A stretch of DNA of 64,000 nt from Curvularia sp. ZM96 (lineage: Eukaryota > Ascomycota > Dothideomycetes > Pleosporales > Pleosporaceae). This document shows positions 1 through 11,679 of the stretch, piece by piece. The position numbers and the translations under genes are program-made. The notes under the pieces are model-generated. The model worked only from the letters and a program-made list of their open reading frames with translations. It had not been told where the DNA came from and ran no database searches. Each line of letters starts with the position of its first letter. Position 1 is the stretch's first letter. Location: assembly GCA_022457065.1 (NCBI GenBank), contig JAJGBQ010000005.1, positions 1,860,001 to 1,924,000 of the forward strand, in the 5' to 3' direction.

Positions 1-953
1 AGTACTGCACGCCACATCCACACGTGTCTCCCAAACCCACGCTTGAATTATGCGCCTTGGGACACTGTTTCCGCTATAGGTTTCCCAATCACGCGGAGTC
101 GGATATACACAGCGTCCTGAGTCGCGCGCGGGATTGCTGCTATCTAGCCAATGGCCGCCTCAGAATCGTGCTCACATCCGACGGCCGTTGGCCGGGTAGC
201 TGGAGACGGCTGGGCCATTGCAGGCACGCCGTTGGTGCGTCTGTACGATGCAGTGTCGATACGGCTTGTCTGTTACAATCCGATACAGTAGTCTTGTTCA
301 TGGGTGTTCGTCCGAAGATGGACACTAGCAGTAGGTGAAGCATAGCCACGAGCAACCATGCCACTCTGAAACCTCCTGAGCGATGCATCGTGTGTGTATG
401 TGTGTGAGTTGGCCGTCTCTATATATTGTCAGCACATGCCGGGCTGGACCAACGTGTCGCCCGCTTCCTGCAGCCCGCCTTCTCCGAGTGCGCGACTATT
501 TTGCTTCTCCATCTGCAGCCTTGCAGAGCCAGTTTAGACGCCGCTCCCAGTCCCTCTGCCCCCACCTGCGCGCGCCCCGCTAGCCTGGGAGACTGACACG
601 ACCACAACCTCTCTCCTGACTTCTTCTTCTGCTGCCAACAGCCACCCGAGACATCGTGCTGTGCATAAAACAACAACTCCCCAATCAATCCCTGCACTGC
701 CTTGGGCGTGCACATCGTCGCTCACGCGTCCCAAGGCTGCGAGCCCAATAGACGCTGTCTCCTTTGAGCTACCGCTGTGATTGGCGTACCATTGTCGACA
801 CAGCTTCGGGCGGCAAACTCGAAACAGAGGCCACCACCTGAGCCCTTATACTGCCAGACACATCGTCTTTGACCGTACACCCCGAACCTTGCAGTCGCTG
901 CACTCTTTCTGTCCACCCTCACATCACACCAGCGCCCGGCGCAAACCGACAAA
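1..953. other. left-edge intergenic region and MAPKK leader
   Basis: No convincing gene was seen. Short open frames here have Arg/Cys/Ser-rich composition typical of chance translation and no recognisable domain. The last few hundred bases are rich in C and T and are probably the promoter and 5' leader of the MAP kinase kinase that begins at 954. Confidence 0.5.
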
Positions 954-2469
954 ATGGCAGAGTCAGCCTTCAAGCAGAAGACTATGAAGAGGAAGAATGT
1001 CAAGGGCCTCGCACTCAGCGCTCCCGCACCCAAACCGGCACCCTCGGCTGGCGATGCTCAAATACCCGGTGCCCGCGCCAACGACGAGAAGCAGGATACG
1101 CTCGAGATTGGCGTCGAGTTTCAGCTAGACCTCAAGGCGGAAGATCTGATAGTGCTTCGGGAATTGGGCTCGGGCAACGGAGGAACAGTCAGCAAGGTCC
1201 AGCACGCTGCTACCAAGGTCATAATGGCGAGAAAGGTGAGTCGGATAAGCAGGCGAGGCACTAGGAAATCAAGAACCTGACAACGGCAGGTTATACATGT
1301 TGAAGCAAAGAACGAAGTCCGGAAACGAATCGTACGAGAACTTCGCATCATGCACGACTGCAACTCGGATTACATTGTCGACTTTTACGGCGCTTTCCAA
1401 AACTCGTCGGGCGATGTCATAATGTGCATGGAATACATGGACGTGGGGTAGGCAAACTCTTATATACGCAGTAAATTCCACGGATGCTAACTGGCGGTTA
1501 TAGTTCTCTCGACTGGGTATCCCGAACATTTGGACCGGTTCGTGTCGACGTGCTCGGAAAGATTTCAGAAGCCGTCCTCGGCGGCCTCGCCTACCTGTAC
1601 AGTGCCCACCGCATTATGCATCGTGATCTCAAGCCTTCGAACATCCTTGTAAACTCAAAGGGCAACATCAAGCTATGCGATTTTGGAGTGTCGAGCGAAC
1701 TCGAGGGCTCCATTGCCGAAACATTCGTCGGAACTGGCACATACATGGCACCAGAGCGGATACAAGGATCGCCATACACAGTCAAGTCGGATGTGTGGAG
1801 TGTCGGTCTTACACTCATGGAGCTGGCCATCGGCAAGTTCCCATTTGCCGGAAGCGGCGATGACGATGAGGCCGGAGGCCCTCAGGGTATTCTTGATCTT
1901 CTGCAACAAATTGTTTTGGAGCCCTCGCCAAAGTTACCAAAGAGCGATGCCTTCCCATCGATTTTGGAGGATATGATTGCCAAATGCTTGATGAAGGACC
2001 CGGCAGAGCGACCTACACCCAAGGAACTATACGTAAGCTCAAGTCAAATTGCACATGGTTGCACAGTCACTAATGATAGCAGGATCACGATGCCTTCCTT
2101 CAAGCCGCCAAACGTACCCCCGTCGACCTAGAAGCCTGGGCCATATCCATGATTGAACACAACAAGCGCAAGTCGCATCTTGCGCCTGCCGCGCCAGCAG
2201 CAACTATCAAAGAGAAGCTGCGCGAACGCTCGCCACCCCACAAGCGTGAATCCAGCGACCCAAGGCAAAGAGTGGCCAATGGCGATGGCGAACCAGCACC
2301 TCGTCGCCCTTCATATCCCAGCCGATCTTCCAGCAGCAGCAACGTCGTCAACCTGCCCATGCGACCGGCACCCTCAGTAGACGGATCCAACAGCAGACCC
2401 GGAAGCAGGGGCCCGGCGGCAAATGGACTGCCGGCACAACCTCGACGGTGGAACAGCGAGGTGCAGTAG
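954..2469 (+). CDS. STE7: Ste7-type MAP kinase kinase
   Basis: Dual-specificity kinase that phosphorylates the Fus3/Kss1-type MAP kinase in the fungal mating and invasive-growth cascade. Four exons (954-1235, 1290-1447, 1504-2032, 2083-2469) give 451 residues and all junctions keep frame. Seen in the protein: glycine loop GSGNGGTVSKV, catalytic Lys in IMARK, HRDLKPSN at about residue 186, DFG at about 206, and the activation-loop pair S216/T220 in SIAETFVGT, which fits the MAPKK S-x3-T pattern. Residues 11-20 (KRKNVKGLAL) fit a MAPK docking motif, basic residues followed by L-x-L. A Ser/Pro/Arg-rich tail follows the kinase domain. The GNGGTV and IMARK sequences point to the Ste7/Fuz7/Byr1 branch rather than Pbs2 or Mkk1; that assignment rests on family knowledge. 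Confidence 0.93.
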
Positions 2470-3128
2470 ACGGTGTCATGCAGGAGTCTTTTATTCTTTC
2501 CACCAAGAAAATCATCCTTTCCTGTATGATTTGCTGTGCTACCGCCGCCGTTTGTGTGCGTTCAGAAACCGTTTTGGGGTGTGTTTGGAAGTAAAAGGTA
2601 TATACTTGCAGACCAGTCAGAAGGGCCAAAAATCATTTCTGCAGAGCAGCTTTGGATGTACCAGGACAACCATGTAAAGAAAGAGAGACAAATTATTCTT
2701 CCTGGGGATTTTCGGAGAGAGGTTTTGTTGCTTGTTTGGTCGAGAATTTATTTGTATATGCCACATATCACAAGTTTCAATTTAGGATTCTTATGCTATG
2801 TGTATTTTTATGATATTCATGTTAATGAATTGTGTGATCGTGACGGTTGCTGAGGCGCCGATTGAATGTAGTGGCTGCGAAGGAGATTGGAGATGAGGAA
2901 GGTTTGGCTCATACCAGAGCATGTGTGTACCGAGAAGGACTACCTTAGATTGAGTTGTTGAGCAGATTTGCAGCATCCGTTTGTTGTAAACAGCCGCACG
3001 CTACACGAAATCTACGCATGGCCGTTTGCCGACTCTGTTGAAGCGGTCTCAGTGATCACACGTGATCTAAGTACATATTTCTAATTCACTCCCACCAAGT
3101 ATAAACACCGCAACATCCAGCATCTCAC
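2470..3128. other. MAPKK 3' region and intergenic DNA
   Basis: No gene seen. The first 300-350 bases are T-rich and probably hold the 3' UTR of the kinase gene. The rest is AT-rich spacer leading into a dispersed repeat. Confidence 0.5.
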
Positions 3129-3350
3129 CATCAAGCGACCACTCCCTTTGGCTGAATTGGGTGGGCCTCCTAGCAAAAGAAATCTTGAAAACTACAACAA
3201 TAACAAATAGGGATGCTAATAAATAGGGATTTGGGCTGCAAGCTAGGGGGGCGCAGCCGTCGGCCGTAGAACCTGGGTTCGATTCGGAAGGCGGGCGTCG
3301 GGCAGCTTCAGTACCTGGGAGTCGATCGCTTGCTTTTTGGCTTTTTCTTT
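3129..3350. repeat. dispersed non-coding repeat, copy A
   Basis: This stretch matches 58578-58795 in the same orientation. Shared blocks include ATTGGGTGGGCC, TTGAAAACTAC, ATTTGGGCTGC, GTCGGCCGTAGAAC, GTTCGATTCGGAAGGC and GGCGTCGGGCAGC, and both copies end in a T-rich tract. Copy A carries a short internal duplication around AAATAGGGAT. The GGTTCGATTC block resembles a Pol III B box, but no clear A box or foldable tRNA was found. A relic of a SINE- or MITE-like element is one reading. The reverse-strand open frame here is not kept in copy B, so the repeat is not coding. Confidence 0.7.
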
Positions 3351-3940
3351 TTTGCTGCAAGTGAAAGGCACCTCTAATAGATGTTGTGGTTGTTCACTGT
3401 TGTTTTTTGGCATGGAAGCTATCAGCGCGAATAAGATTCTGTAGCTGCTTTGCCTTTATAAAGAATGTGTAGTAGGTATACAATTCCTCTATATCAAACA
3501 ATATAGTCATACTTAGCATTCATTGGCAGGATGATAGTTATCCTCTATATAGAGTCCATCTAATATTATAACTAGTTGTCTTTAAGAACCTCGCCTAAAG
3601 ACTCTCACGGATAGTAGTGTGATATGGCTATGCTTCTAAATTTTAAGCATGTCTTAGAAAATATCATTCAAGAGGAAAGTTTATCTAGAGGTCATTTCCA
3701 ACCGTCTAGATCCACTTGTGTATTCTGAAAAAGTGATGCAATATCCAAGTACAGCGCTGTGCCCTCACCAAAGCGAGTGCAATAAAAGCACGTCCCACTG
3801 CTGAGGGAAGTATAGTATCCAAAAACATATCACCACGACCCAAAAAGCCCAACGCCAAGTCGCTAAACAACAAAGAGTGATTACAGGGTATCGTCCCAAA
3901 AGTCCTCCCCCCCCTCATTCAACCCCATCCTCTTCATCCT
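3351..3940. other. AT-rich intergenic stretch
   Basis: No gene seen. Roughly 3430-3720 is visibly AT-rich with many TA steps, unlike the flanking genes. This would fit decayed repeat DNA, but no element could be recognised. Confidence 0.4.
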
Positions 3941-5200
3941 TTAATGCTGATACTCAACACTCTCCTCGTCACCTGCATTTGGCAACGCCTGAATCTTCAT
4001 ACTACCCTGTCTCAGAATCTGCCTCTGCTGATCCCTAACCAGTCTCATGGGTCCGCGGTAAAAGGCACTCAGCAAATCCGTGATGTTGATCGCATCCACA
4101 ATGGCGTTCAGGGGACCTGCAGCAGGACCGCCGGGAGCACGCTTGTAGGGGCGGTGAGAAAAGGCGAAGATGAGAAGGACGGCGAAGATGGGCATTTCGC
4201 AGGCGAGGATGAGCGAGGCCAGACCCGTGTTGACGTCGTGGAAGGTCATGTATTGGGTGGGCCTGAGGACGCCGTTGCCGGCGAGGATGGAGATGATGAA
4301 CTGGAAAGGTTAAGTTAGTATTTTTGTTGCTGGTATTGTATCTGGTTAGGTGTGGGGAGGAGATGCTTACCGACTGGAGAAAGTTGAGACCGAGGACGCC
4401 CTTGAAGGTCATGAGTTTGAGCAGAATGCCGTGTTTTGACAAGAGGGTCTTTTGTCTCTTGTAGAAGCGGAGCGAGCAGATAAGGGCTACCACCATGGTA
4501 AACGCCTTGAGCAATGCGATCCAGATGTGGGCAAAGTGCGGGCTGTTGGATTGCCTGCAGTATGTGCCAGCAGCGAGGGAGATCGCAGTTGCGGCCCAGA
4601 GGATAGCACTGTTGGGAATGAACTGAAGTACACCGTACCATGTTCGCTGTTGGTTTGTTAGTTGGAGATCAGTAAGCTTCACGGTGCAGGAATAAAGCTT
4701 ACTCTTAACCACGCTGGACTGTCAGATTTCCGCTGGGGATTGGTATCCGCTGACTCTCCAAATAGAGATTGGAATCCGCCTGGATGCGAGAACACGAGAT
4801 CGCACATGAAGAGCAGGAATGAAGACAATGCCATTGCACATCCAAAGTCGAGTGAGAATTCCAGGTATTCTCCAATCTCGACTTGCCAGACGATGAGAAA
4901 GGAGAAGAGAGAAACCCAGGGTATCAAGGAAACGATCCGGATAACTTGACGTTGCTGGACTGGATTCGAGTAGTTGAAGGCGTGTAGCATGACCAAGACA
5001 GTCACGATAACTGTGCTGAGGATGCCGCAACCCAGGGAAATCAGCATTGCAAAGCGGTGATATGTCATTTCTCCAACAAAATAGACAATATCAGGACCTT
5101 CTGTGTTTTCCACCGGACATGTGTGGTCCTTGTCTCTTCGCCGCTCCAAGTGGCTTCTGGCTGCCAGCATGAGGGCATCCATGACGTTACTCGCAGACAT
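3941..5200 (-). CDS. DUF300 / organic solute transporter alpha-like membrane protein
   Basis: Multi-pass membrane protein of the Solute_trans_a (DUF300) family, whose animal members are the alpha subunit of the organic solute transporter. The fungal role is not established. Three exons (5200-4703, 4646-4371, 4300-3941 on the reverse strand) give 377 residues; the second intron holds a perfect TACTAAC branch site. Seen: a short N-terminus with one Cys, about seven hydrophobic segments, the family block NPVQQRQVIRIVSLIPW after the first membrane segment, and LMTFKGVLGLNFLQS near the middle. The ATG at 5200 is the first in-frame ATG; the upstream extension of the frame has no ATG. The family call is firm, the transport activity is inference. 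Confidence 0.85.
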
Positions 5201-6014
5201 GATAGCAAAGCCGATAAATGTAACAAAACTCGAAAAAAGAATTTGAGTATCAAGTAAAGATGCAGACGACAACACTGAACAGGTATGAAGAAAGCTCACA
5301 GTCCACACTCAAGGTCTATATACTACATCTTCACTACTTGTGCTTAACTCAACGAGAGGTGATCATTGTCGTAAACAGCCAACAATCAGGTCGCCAACTG
5401 AGGCCGCCAGCCCCGCCATGCCCATCGCGCAGAATACCCAACAAAGTAAAGAGCAGCTATCGCAGGCCTGTCGAGAATCCAAAACTCACCCACTGGTTTC
5501 CTTATTTCCAGCGTGTGGTGGCTGAGCGGAGGTTAGTGACATACAAAGCAAGCAGCATACGGCCGTGAGGTTCGGTTGGCTACCGCAGCACAAGTGGAGC
5601 CACCGACGCGCCATTTGCTGGGATGCAATGAGGCAGCCTGGGGTGCCTAAAGTTTGGAATACGAGTGGGCGCAGTCACGCTAAGTGTCATAGGGTTGCGA
5701 TTGGGGAGACGGCATGAATATGGCTGTGCTACTGTATGCCGGGTGCGGCCAAGATCCAATCCCAGAGGTGTCTCAAATGCAACTGCGACAATCGGTGAGC
5801 TTCGGACTCCCGATGACTGGTGCTTGTTTCAGTGGTTCAATCATCGGCACGTGATATAGCTTGCGTAACACCGAGTATAGAACTACGAACTTGTTGATGT
5901 TTGCGAAGGAAGTTGACTTCAGCCGCATTGTTTGTGACTTGATTCATATTTTTGTATCCGGTTTCCTAGACTGAACAAATCAAGGTCTTGCGGAGTCCGT
6001 ATTCATATACACGT
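5201..6014. other. upstream region of the DUF300 gene
   Basis: No gene seen. It lies between the start of the DUF300 gene and the stop of CCT3, both on the reverse strand, so it should hold the DUF300 promoter and the CCT3 3' UTR. Confidence 0.45.
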
Positions 6015-7817
6015 CTAGTCGTCGCCTCCTCCTATCGGACCGCCTACCTGCTTCGCGGATTTCGCTGCAACAATGTCATCCACCCTCAACAACAGGCAAG
6101 CACTCTCAACGGCCGTCTTGATACTCTGTTCCTTGACCGCCAGAGGCTCCCACACGTTGTATGTGTGCATATCGACGACCTTGCCAGCATCGCCGTCGAT
6201 ACCCCAAGAGCTTCCACCGTGTTTGCCGTCTTCGTAACCTTCTGTGTGCTTTGCACGTAGTTGTGTGAGTACCTTGATCGGGCTGTTTCCAGAGTTCTGA
6301 ATGAGTGTGCGGGGGATGACCTCCATAGCTTCAGCAACGGCCTTGTACGGCCACTGTGCGACACCCTCGATGAGCTTCGCCCTCCTGTCCAGGCCGACAG
6401 CAACAGCCATCTCGGTTGCACCACCACCCGGGCAGAGCTTGGGGTTCCATATCACGTTCCTGGTTACGCCCATGGCGTCGTGCAGATTCCGCTCAATCTC
6501 GTTGAGAATGTCTTTCGACGGGCCTCTGAGCATGATGGTGCAAGCCTTGGGGTTCTTGCACTTTGTGAGGAAGGTGAAGTATTCGTCTCCAATTTTGGAG
6601 ATTTCAAACAGACCACAGTCCGTACCAATGTCGGAGGCAACGGCAGAAAAGACAGAGTTGACAATGGTGGCACCTGTCGCACGAGCAATACGGTTGTTGT
6701 CTGTCTTGCGAACGCGGCGGATAGCAGTGATGTTGGCCTTGACAAGGTAGTGCTGCGCAAGGTCTGGTTTAAAGTTAGCCAAACCTCGATGAAAAGGAAT
6801 GTGCAGGGTAACGTACCGCTTACGCCCTTCTCGGTGATGACGAGATCGGGCTTGAGAGCAATGATGGCATCGCACATGGCCTTGACCTGCTCCTCTTCGA
6901 TTTGCAGTATCCTGTTCCAGTCCTCCTCTTTGCTGACCTCAATGTTTGTCTGACTCTCACCCTTCTTGTATTCCAGTGTGCAGTCCAATAGCAGAACACG
7001 GGGGTTCTCGATTCTCCGCCTCATCTTTGGGTGTGTGATGTCCTTGTTCACCATGACTCCGTCCAACACCACGCTGTCCTCAATCTGACCACCAGGAATC
7101 TTCTCGATACGTGCATAACGCTTGATGTCGACCTCCTTCTTGCCAGCACCAATGTCCAGGGAGACGGTGCGAACAGCCTTGAGAGCGAGACTGCACATCA
7201 AATCCGACCACCGTGAAACAAACTTTGTGCCGATTGAGGAGTTGATAATCTTGTACATTTGCTCATCGTCGTCGGTGTCGACCTCGACGGCAATCTCGTT
7301 GATGATCTCGAGGGCATCTGCAAGGGCCTTCTTGAATGCTTGGATGATGACGACGGGGTGGATGTTGCGCTCTAGCTGGGGCAGAGCCTGTGCGAGGATC
7401 TCTCCCGCTGTCCGTTGTCAGCTGTCTGCGTGGGCTTTCCCCACACTCTGTACGCACCTAATATGATGACCGTGGTTGTGCCGTCTCCCACCTCCTCGTC
7501 CTGTGTCCTGCTGAGCTCGATCATGCTCTTAGCTGCTGGGTGTGCGACTTCAATCTCTCGGAGGATAGCATGGCCGTCGTTGGTGAGGACGATGCCGCCC
7601 ATGGGGTCGAGCAGCATCTTCAGCATGGCCTTGGGACCGAGACATGATCTGATAATGTCTGCGACCGTCTTGGCTGCTGTGATGTTGGAAAGCTGGGCTT
7701 TGCGGCCAAACTGCCGCTCCCCGCCCGGGGTCTGCGTGTCTGGTGCTGTGTTAGTGGGCTGTTTGAGGTTTCCAATGCTTCGATTGCCATACTCATAACC
7801 ACCACTGGCGCCTGCAT
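6015..7817 (-). CDS. CCT3: T-complex protein 1 subunit gamma (chaperonin CCT3)
   Basis: One of eight subunits of the cytosolic TRiC/CCT chaperonin, which folds actin, tubulin and other proteins with ATP. Four exons (7817-7793, 7745-7458, 7407-6817, 6763-6015) give 550 residues, the normal size. Seen: N-terminus MQAPVVVM typical of CCT3, the nucleotide-binding motif GDGTTT in the block DEEVGDGTTTVIIL, LLDPMGGIVLTNDGHAI, and the C-terminal ATPase block LCPGGGATEMAVAVGL. The first exon is only 25 nt and was placed because it restores the conserved N-terminus in frame. The gene is divergent from the gene at 8594, with 776 bp between the two starts. Confidence 0.95.
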
Positions 7818-8593
7818 GGTGAAAGGATGGGCTGAGAAGCAGTGTAGAGGGGCAAGAGGGGGCTCGAGATTCGAGGTGCGTGGGGTATCTTGCGTCTGGT
7901 GCCTTGCAGCTCCTCCGCTAACTTTTGCTACCACCAAAAACCGCGTCGCAACCGCCACTATCCCGGCGCGGATTATCTGCGGCCGACCTCCAGCCACAAG
8001 CCGTGCCACAGCTTCTGCCACACGGCTGACTCAGCGACTCAGCGGGCTAGTTTGGCTCGTTAGCGCCGGCGTCTTCCATCCGGCTGAAAATCGGCCCGGT
8101 CTGTAAACAGGTCTTGGCGTCTGCCGCCAAACCTCGTCAGCCGGCCAATGCACGCTTGACCTGCCCTGGACGATCCGCTAGCCGGACCACTTTACTCTAC
8201 ATTCTGCCGCTCCTCACCGCACCGCTTCCAGCCTCTCACGGGACTTGCGCGCAGCTTACAAGACCGCTCTGGCGCCCTCCAAACCTTCCCTCCTCCATCT
8301 CACTTCCTCGCGCCAGCCTTTCCCACGCACCCTCCTCAGTCCTCCGCCCGAGCCCCCTCATACTTGAATACCTTCGTCGTCCTCTCTCTTCTTACCTTCC
8401 ATACCCACCCACCCATTACCCTTCATCTCCATTGCGCCTCGCTCTATCACCATCCATCCTCTACCTCATCATCGCCGTCGCTTCCAGTGACCCTAGAGGA
8501 CATCTCGTCGCGTGCTCACCCCTTGTCTAGTAGTCGCTTGCACATCTTTGTATCCTCGCATCTCTTGTTGTTCTAATCTACTAAACATACAGT
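7818..8593. promoter_or_regulatory. shared divergent promoter, CCT3 and the 8594 gene
   Basis: The two ATGs face away from each other across 776 bp. At 8027-8033 there is a TGACTCA (AP-1/Gcn4-type core), followed at once by a second GACTCAGCG. From about 8160 to 8590 the plus strand is strikingly pyrimidine-rich, as is common just upstream of start sites in filamentous fungi. Factor binding is not demonstrated. Confidence 0.45.
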
Positions 8594-9526
8594 ATGGGTC
8601 TCAACTACTACGCCTCGTCGCCAACAGTCGTCCTGCCACCCCAGCAACCGCAGGGCTACTTTTCACGCCACCAGAGCGCCGCATCACCAATGGGTAATTT
8701 CCGCCCCAAATACCCTACTCCACCCTCGCTCAACTATCTAGCCGCCGTTTCCAATGCCACCGCTGGGCGCAAACGATCCATCGCCGACGTTGACGAGCCG
8801 GAGGAGAACCTACCTGTCGGATCCATCGTCACCCAAGCACCTGCGAAACCGAAGCCAGAGCCCGTGTATGGCCCAGGTATGACGCTCATCTACCCTGGTG
8901 AGCCTGGCTACACAATGGCTGCCGAGTCGCAATCGGGCACTTGGTACGAAGAGAAGATCGAAAAGGAAGAGAAGGCTGAAGCTGCTGCTCGCCCCATCGC
9001 TATATCGCGCAAGTCCGCACGCATGAGCCCGTCCGCCAATGTCGAAGTTCCATCCCTCAACGACATGGATGCCCAGAAGACTGAACAGCTCATCGATGAC
9101 AACGGCACTACCGTCAACAAGCTTATTGCTTCGCTCGGTGTGGGCTGGAAGAACGTCATGTCCAACCCAAACCTTCGCGACGCCGCGCGCGCATACTCAC
9201 GTGTCATTGAACGCCACTTTGACTTTACTGATGTACTTGTCATGCTCGAGAAAGAATCGCTCAACGCGTATCTTGTGCGCGCGAAGCAACACGGTGTCCA
9301 GGGCTACTGGCTCTTCTCGGACAGCCTGCAATGGTGCCAGCTCGTCGGCTGGTCACTTGAGCGGACCGTCAGCAACCTCATGTTTGGCGCCACCCCTCGC
9401 GTCGAGGGCGAGCGCATCAATGCCCGTCAACTCACTCCCTCCTCGGAACCCGCATCGACACCCGCCATGCAATCCAATGTCAACATTCCCTCGGCTCAGG
9501 CGGATGCGGACGCAATGGAGATGTAG
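8594..9526 (+). CDS. conserved-looking hypothetical protein
   Basis: I do not recognise the family. One uninterrupted exon gives 310 residues. The first 170 are low-complexity, with Pro/Gln/Ser-rich stretches, a KRSIADVDEPEE acidic patch and a charged EKIEKEEKAEAAAR segment. Residues about 170-270 look folded, with alternating hydrophobic and charged residues and several aromatics (GVGWKNVM, RHFDFTDVLVMLEKESL, GVQGYWLFSDSLQWCQ). The tail is Ser/Pro/Ala-rich. No signal peptide or membrane segment is visible. Codon use and the pyrimidine-rich leader match the neighbouring expressed genes, so the gene is probably real. Confidence 0.75.
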   Translation: MGLNYYASSPTVVLPPQQPQGYFSRHQSAASPMGNFRPKYPTPPSLNYLAAVSNATAGRKRSIADVDEPEENLPVGSIVTQAPAKPKPEPVYGPGMTLIYPGEPGYTMAAESQSGTWYEEKIEKEEKAEAAARPIAISRKSARMSPSANVEVPSLNDMDAQKTEQLIDDNGTTVNKLIASLGVGWKNVMSNPNLRDAARAYSRVIERHFDFTDVLVMLEKESLNAYLVRAKQHGVQGYWLFSDSLQWCQLVGWSLERTVSNLMFGATPRVEGERINARQLTPSSEPASTPAMQSNVNIPSAQADADAMEM

Positions 9527-11679
9527 CGAGCCTGCGAACATCTCTTCTCTTTCTTCTCTTTTCTTTTTTCCACTATCTACTCGGCAACAAAATCTCCTCG
9601 GTCCTTTTCGTTGGCTGCATTGGCCGACGATTGTTTCTGTCTTGGGTCCTTTCTTCTTCGGCAACTCGGCGTCTGGCGGTGGATATGTATGGCTCACCGG
9701 AAGTGACTCCATCTGACATGTATGATATTATTATGCTCACATACGACTGCTTGATCGGACAGGATCGATCGCGTCTTTCAGCACTGTGCCACTAAATCTA
9801 TCAGGCAACCTATCAATGAATCTATGATCGTTATTATTGCAGCTTTCTCTATTGATGATTGTGATGGCGCCATGAGTGAGACATTGTGCACACGCTCTCC
9901 CAACGAGGGCAATGACCTCTGGTTGAAGCAGCAACGCCGGCCTGGAAACACGAGACGGACTTTGCTCCCTCAGCAAAATCCATCGACGTAATTCCACCAC
10001 TCAAACCAGTGTGTCGTCGCACAAGCAGCCCAGCACAGTAACGAGGACGCACCGTGCTCCCCTCGTCCCGACCGTTCCGTTCCTGTTCCTCAGCAACGCG
10101 AACACGACACGTCTCGGTCAACGCGACGAAACCAGTGCCCCCTCCTTTCCCGAAAATAACTCTACCCGATTAGCGAGTCAAGATTGTCACCTCGGCGACC
10201 AACCCTTTAGTATTACACATGAAGAAAGGCCAAGAACAGAAATCAATACTTGTGCACAGACAGCTCATATACGCTTTTTTGCTTGTTTCATGTCTGGGGA
10301 AAGGGTGGGATGGGTACGAGTGTGGTCTTTGCTCTGTTCTGTTGCGCGGAGCGGGAAGAGGGAGCGCGGAGCAGAAGGGTGCAAGGCAAATACGAACGCA
10401 AAGAGGAAACCTGAATCGAATCTTTGGTTCGCTAGTGTTTCGCCATGGAATTAGTGTGGCGTGTGAGTGCGCTCACTCGTTGAGGTCTTGGGGCACAGAG
10501 AGAGGCGAGAGGTCAGCTGGAGCTGAGGTTAGTGGTGGGTGGGTGCGTAGATTGGTTGGTCTGCCTTCGTGCTTGGAGCGGACCCTCACACGGCGAGTTG
10601 CTCCTTGGTTTGATCACGTGATGATGTGGCATCTCTCTCCTTCTCGCTGAGAGAAAATTGGCATATTCGTATCTGGATTCATTTTGCATTCATTTTCTCA
10701 CAATCTCCTCGGAACTCGCACAGAAACCCACTCCTGGATCTTGTAGTCACGTGGCCTGTCTACGAAGTCTGCGATAGCGGCAGTAAGCAGCCCTCCCCTG
10801 CATCCTTCAAGCCCTGAACCCAACACTCCCTCGGCATCCCCGTGACTGACACATATACCGCATATGCATCTTGGTTTTACCCGGCAGTAGCTGGCTGCAT
10901 CGGCCATCGGGCAAGATAAGAGCCCTTCACCGTCTTTACAGACTCGCATCATGTGCACTTGGTAAGCAAGCTAGGCTGTGAGACAAGGGCAAGGCGATAA
11001 AAGTGAGGCGAGGACGATAGAAGGACGTCACATGATTCTTGACCGCAAAAAGAGGTTGACGGTCAGTGGCAGGATATTGGTTCGTAATGACAGCAGAATC
11101 AGCCAGCTAGCCAGCCAGTCTCCAATCATTCTGATTTGCGTACACAGCTGCCACAAACCACGCGTACCGTATGTAACTAATTCTTATTACAACGCGCTAA
11201 TAACCAAGTATTTTGACCAATTTTCTACTTCAAGACAAGCCCGACTAAAAAGGTGTATGTGTATGTAAATGTAAGTCTTCTGACGTTAAACGTGGGAAGA
11301 AAGAAGGTAAAAACTATACAAACAGCGAACCAATGATGAAAGTAAGCGAAATATTAGAAAACAAACATTTTTGCCAAGTATCCAAAGGACTTTAAATGAA
11401 CAAGGGGCCCGCCTTTAGGAAAACTCAAAAATGTAACGAGAGGGAAGGGAAGGAAAAAAAAGAACGCCTCGAAAATGCTTGTATCCAAGAAAAGGCTCCT
11501 GCTTACCCCAGCTGCCTGTCCAACAATGCAATGCCAACAAACAATTCAAGAAAACAGCCAAATAAAAAGTAGTGGAACAAGAGAAGAAGCCCAGGTTCAG
11601 AGAAAGACGACCTAAGTACCTCAATCTCCTCTTACCACACTCTCTCTGTTCATCACCGTCCTCGATCGTGTTTTCGCGC
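9527..11679. other. convergent intergenic region
   Basis: About 2.15 kb between the stop of the gene at 8594 and the end of PLD1. The first 200 bases are pyrimidine-rich and probably 3' UTR. Several open frames of 60-147 codons occur but have no domain, no splice support and biased Arg/Ser/Trp content. No gene is supported. Confidence 0.5.

Noticed and set aside
24..338. 104-codon open frame at the left edge
   Set aside because: Composition rich in Cys, Arg and Ser, no domain, no splice or promoter support, and a competing frame on the other strand.
3129..3350. tRNA gene suggested by the GGTTCGATTC core
   Set aside because: No A box at the right distance and the flanks do not fold into a T arm or cloverleaf.
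3067..3360. 97-codon reverse frame within repeat copy A
   Set aside because: The matching frame is not open in copy B, so the repeat is conserved as DNA, not as protein.
4251..4264. 14-bp match to the repeat (TATTGGGTGGGCCT)
   Set aside because: It lies in a conserved coding exon of the DUF300 gene and the similarity ends at once, so it is probably chance.
5201..5308. N-terminal extension of the DUF300 protein
   Set aside because: The frame begins with GTG, not ATG, and the added residues do not match the family.
10011..10650. overlapping forward frames of 147 and 143 codons
   Set aside because: No recognisable domain, biased composition, and two frames overlap with equal merit.
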